Origin: Psychrobacter sp. UBA6766
Lineage (GTDB): Bacteria > Pseudomonadota > Gammaproteobacteria > Pseudomonadales > Moraxellaceae
Direction: 5' to 3'
Assembly (NCBI RefSeq): GCF_002453355.1
Contig: NZ_DKGQ01000052.1
Span: 48,257 to 112,256, forward strand
DNA length: 64,000 nucleotides
Each line of letters begins with the position of its first letter. Within the stretch, counting starts at the first letter, position 1. Below, piece after piece: positions 62,529 through 64,000 of this stretch. Position numbers and translations under genes: made by a program. Below the pieces are notes generated by a model that was given only the letters and a program-made list of their open reading frames with translations, was not told the DNA's origin and did not search any database.

Positions 62529-63557
62529 TTAATTGTGGAGTTTAATTTTCGCTCTTATGATACCATGATCGATGACTCTATCGGCATAATCCCACTTTAA
62601 ATGATCATTAAAATAGTCAACTCGTTCAACCTGACCGAGCGAAAACTTACTATCAGGTAAAAACTCTTCAGAAACAAATAACTGATCAATCACTTCAGGC
62701 ATACCTTGATAAATATGCGTATAAGCGACGTCTTTCATCCAGCCATAACGTGCTTGAATGCGAGCCGCATCAAACAAAGCCACATCGCGCATGCTCTTAT
62801 CATAATTGACTTCGCCTGTTTCACTCATCAGTTGAGTTGTGACGCTACCCGTGACATCATTCATATCACCCAACAAAATCAATGGCTCGCGCGTATGATG
62901 CAGGCGTTCAATGATAGACATACGGATAGAAGCGGCTTCGGCGGCGCGCATACATAAGCTGCGCAACTTTGCACGGACGCGAATATTTGGATCGTCCATA
63001 TCCTCTAGTAGCTGACCATTTTCATCGCGTAAGAAAAAAGCCCGTTTGCTTTTTAAATGTGCGGTAACAATCGTTATCGGTTGACCAAGGGCGTTAACTC
63101 GTAATATGAGCGGCGGACGATTAAAGCACTTATAAGGACCAATATCAGGAATATCAATGACCGCCTTTGGCGCTACTTCTTGCAACAAACTGCTTTCTAA
63201 CTGTTCAAAACGCGTGATAATACCAACGGCTGGCGTATGTTGAGCGCCCCTGCCTTGAGTATAAGGGTTTGCATTGTCATTGCTCGCTAACGGAATAACC
63301 ACATGCTCAGGATTAAAGCCCAATGACACCGCCAATGCTTCGAGTGCATTACTGTCCCATACCTCTTGGACGGCGATAATATCGGCATGCGCCTTTGCCA
63401 ATAAATCAGTAATGCCGCGCAGTTTCTGTTCATATTCGTCATTGTTATAAGCAGGCGCGTTTTCGTAATAAATTCGGTTAGGATTGGCAAAATTAAGTAA
63501 ATTGGCCGTTGCTATATAAAACTGCTTAGGGCTTTTGTCTTCAGCATTATTAACCAT
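62529..63557 (-). CDS. Endonuclease/exonuclease/phosphatase-family protein
   Basis: 342 residues with the metal-dependent EEP fold: ATANLLNF at the N-terminus, the acidic residue in IIAVQEVWD, the histidine in VTAHLKSKR, GDMNDVTGS, and the terminal VIDHG histidine. No signal peptide, so it is cytoplasmic unless exported otherwise. The family cleaves nucleic acids, phosphoinositides or sphingomyelin-like phosphodiesters; the substrate cannot be told. The KSKRAFFLRDENGQLLEDMDD insert near 170-190 looks lineage-specific. Confidence 0.85.
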   Translation of the reverse strand: MVNNAEDKSPKQFYIATANLLNFANPNRIYYENAPAYNNDEYEQKLRGITDLLAKAHADIIAVQEVWDSNALEALAVSLGFNPEHVVIPLASNDNANPYTQGRGAQHTPAVGIITRFEQLESSLLQEVAPKAVIDIPDIGPYKCFNRPPLILRVNALGQPITIVTAHLKSKRAFFLRDENGQLLEDMDDPNIRVRAKLRSLCMRAAEAASIRMSIIERLHHTREPLILLGDMNDVTGSVTTQLMSETGEVNYDKSMRDVALFDAARIQARYGWMKDVAYTHIYQGMPEVIDQLFVSEEFLPDSKFSLGQVERVDYFNDHLKWDYADRVIDHGIIRAKIKLHN

Positions 63558-63863
63558 AAATTACCTGTTGTTATAATTATTATTTTTAATAATTGTTTGT
63601 TCTCGCTGGCTTGATGTATAGCACTATATTCACATTTAAAAATATACAGCAAAAAAGCCTCCAAAGAAATCTTTGGAAGCTTTAAAATAACATAAAACTG
63701 GCTACAATTATCTATTAGTCAGGTCAGTTCTACAATCAAACTAACTCTAGTAATGAGAGAGTAAGCTTTAGTATAATTTACTTACTTATATTAAATAAGC
63801 GATTAGTTGAGCTTAATCAAACCTTACTTTTCGCCAGAACGTTTTATGACATCTTAATTTTGA
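63558..63863. other. Intergenic region with terminator
   Basis: About 300 AT-rich bases between the EEP-family gene and the partial gene at the right edge, both on the minus strand. It contains the terminator at 63651 and must contain the EEP promoter; no gene is seen. Confidence 0.6.
63651..63684 (-). terminator. Terminator after the right-edge gene
   Basis: On the minus strand AAAGCTTCCAAAG pairs with CTTTGGAGGCTTT (one mismatch/G-T), followed by TTTT. It lies 180 bases downstream of the partial gene's stop. Confidence 0.75.
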
Positions 63864-64000
63864 TTATGATACACGGTTCCACGCGTCACGTGATGCACGG
63901 CGTGCTTCATTCCATTCCATACGCGATTCGCCTTTCACTTCGTTCCATGAACGCTCTAAATCTGATTCATGGTCTTCAAAACGAGCATCCGCTGGATAAC
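63864..64000 (-). CDS. Partial gene at the window edge, C-terminal 44 residues, unrecognised
   Basis: The frame reading leftwards from the window edge ends with a TAA at 63864-63866 and encodes a Trp/Arg/Glu-rich helical tail (DLERSWNEVKGESRM, EWNEARRASRDAWNRVS) with repeating W-N-E and A-R-R spacing. It could be the end of a stress-type helical protein; the 5' part lies outside the window. Codon use looks coding, and the terminator at 63651 supports a real gene here. Confidence 0.6.
   Translation of the reverse strand, partial: YPADARFEDHESDLERSWNEVKGESRMEWNEARRASRDAWNRVS

Overview
The window looks like a chromosomal segment of a Moraxellaceae gammaproteobacterium, most likely Psychrobacter or a close relative. 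The main pointers are an Acr1-type fatty acyl-CoA reductase (a wax-ester enzyme known from Acinetobacter), tandem large BetT-type transporters, the holB-pilZ pair, an exbB-exbD-msbA-lpxK-kdsB lipid A/KDO block, a homodimer-type aceE-aceF pair and moderate GC content. I recalled families from memory and ran no database search, so species-level naming is inference.

Layout. 1-4169: aldehyde dehydrogenase, lipB, ppa and a small membrane-anchored protein. 4170-7500: an AT-rich accessory patch with small unrecognised genes, a pair of near-identical direct repeats each lying upstream of a plus-strand gene, and a compact endonuclease V-like gene. 7600-15940: acr1-type reductase, dusB, two tandem BCCT transporters, a HIT protein and an unrecognised protein. 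16100-21060: ilvD, a cation/proton antiporter and a class C beta-lactamase-fold serine hydrolase. 21220-26763: a lipid module (DUF442-like phosphatase, MaoC-type hydratase, long FabG-like reductase and a divergent thiolase with a 157-residue low-complexity extension). 26987-38114: ppk2, then a long minus-strand run pilZ, holB, kdsB, lpxK, msbA, exbD, exbB, parB, parA, rsmG. 38528-45109: Lon-like protease, WYL regulator, TerD-like protein, voltage-gated-type potassium channel, a small zinc-ribbon membrane protein and an OmpW remnant. 45213-49799: pyruvate dehydrogenase E2 and E1. 50378-61496: a surface-protein locus of four secreted genes and a lipoprotein. 61620-64000: TetR regulator, endonuclease/exonuclease/phosphatase-family enzyme and the 3' end of a gene cut by the window edge.

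How the genes fit together. Two housekeeping themes dominate: envelope biogenesis (msbA, lpxK, kdsB, exbBD, pilZ) and fatty acid/aldehyde chemistry (acr1, aldehyde dehydrogenase, thiolase, FabG-like, MaoC-like). The most novel stretch is 50378-61496. There a 1773-residue protein with a DUF11 domain, an SdrD-B-like domain, an Ig-like region and a large beta-barrel-like C-terminus sits behind three small to medium secreted DUF11-type proteins. Two of these share a paired-cysteine module. A lipoprotein follows. I read it as an undescribed surface-display or surface-assembly locus, but its function cannot be decided from sequence alone.

No rRNA, intact tRNA, CRISPR array, insertion sequence or prophage was recognised.
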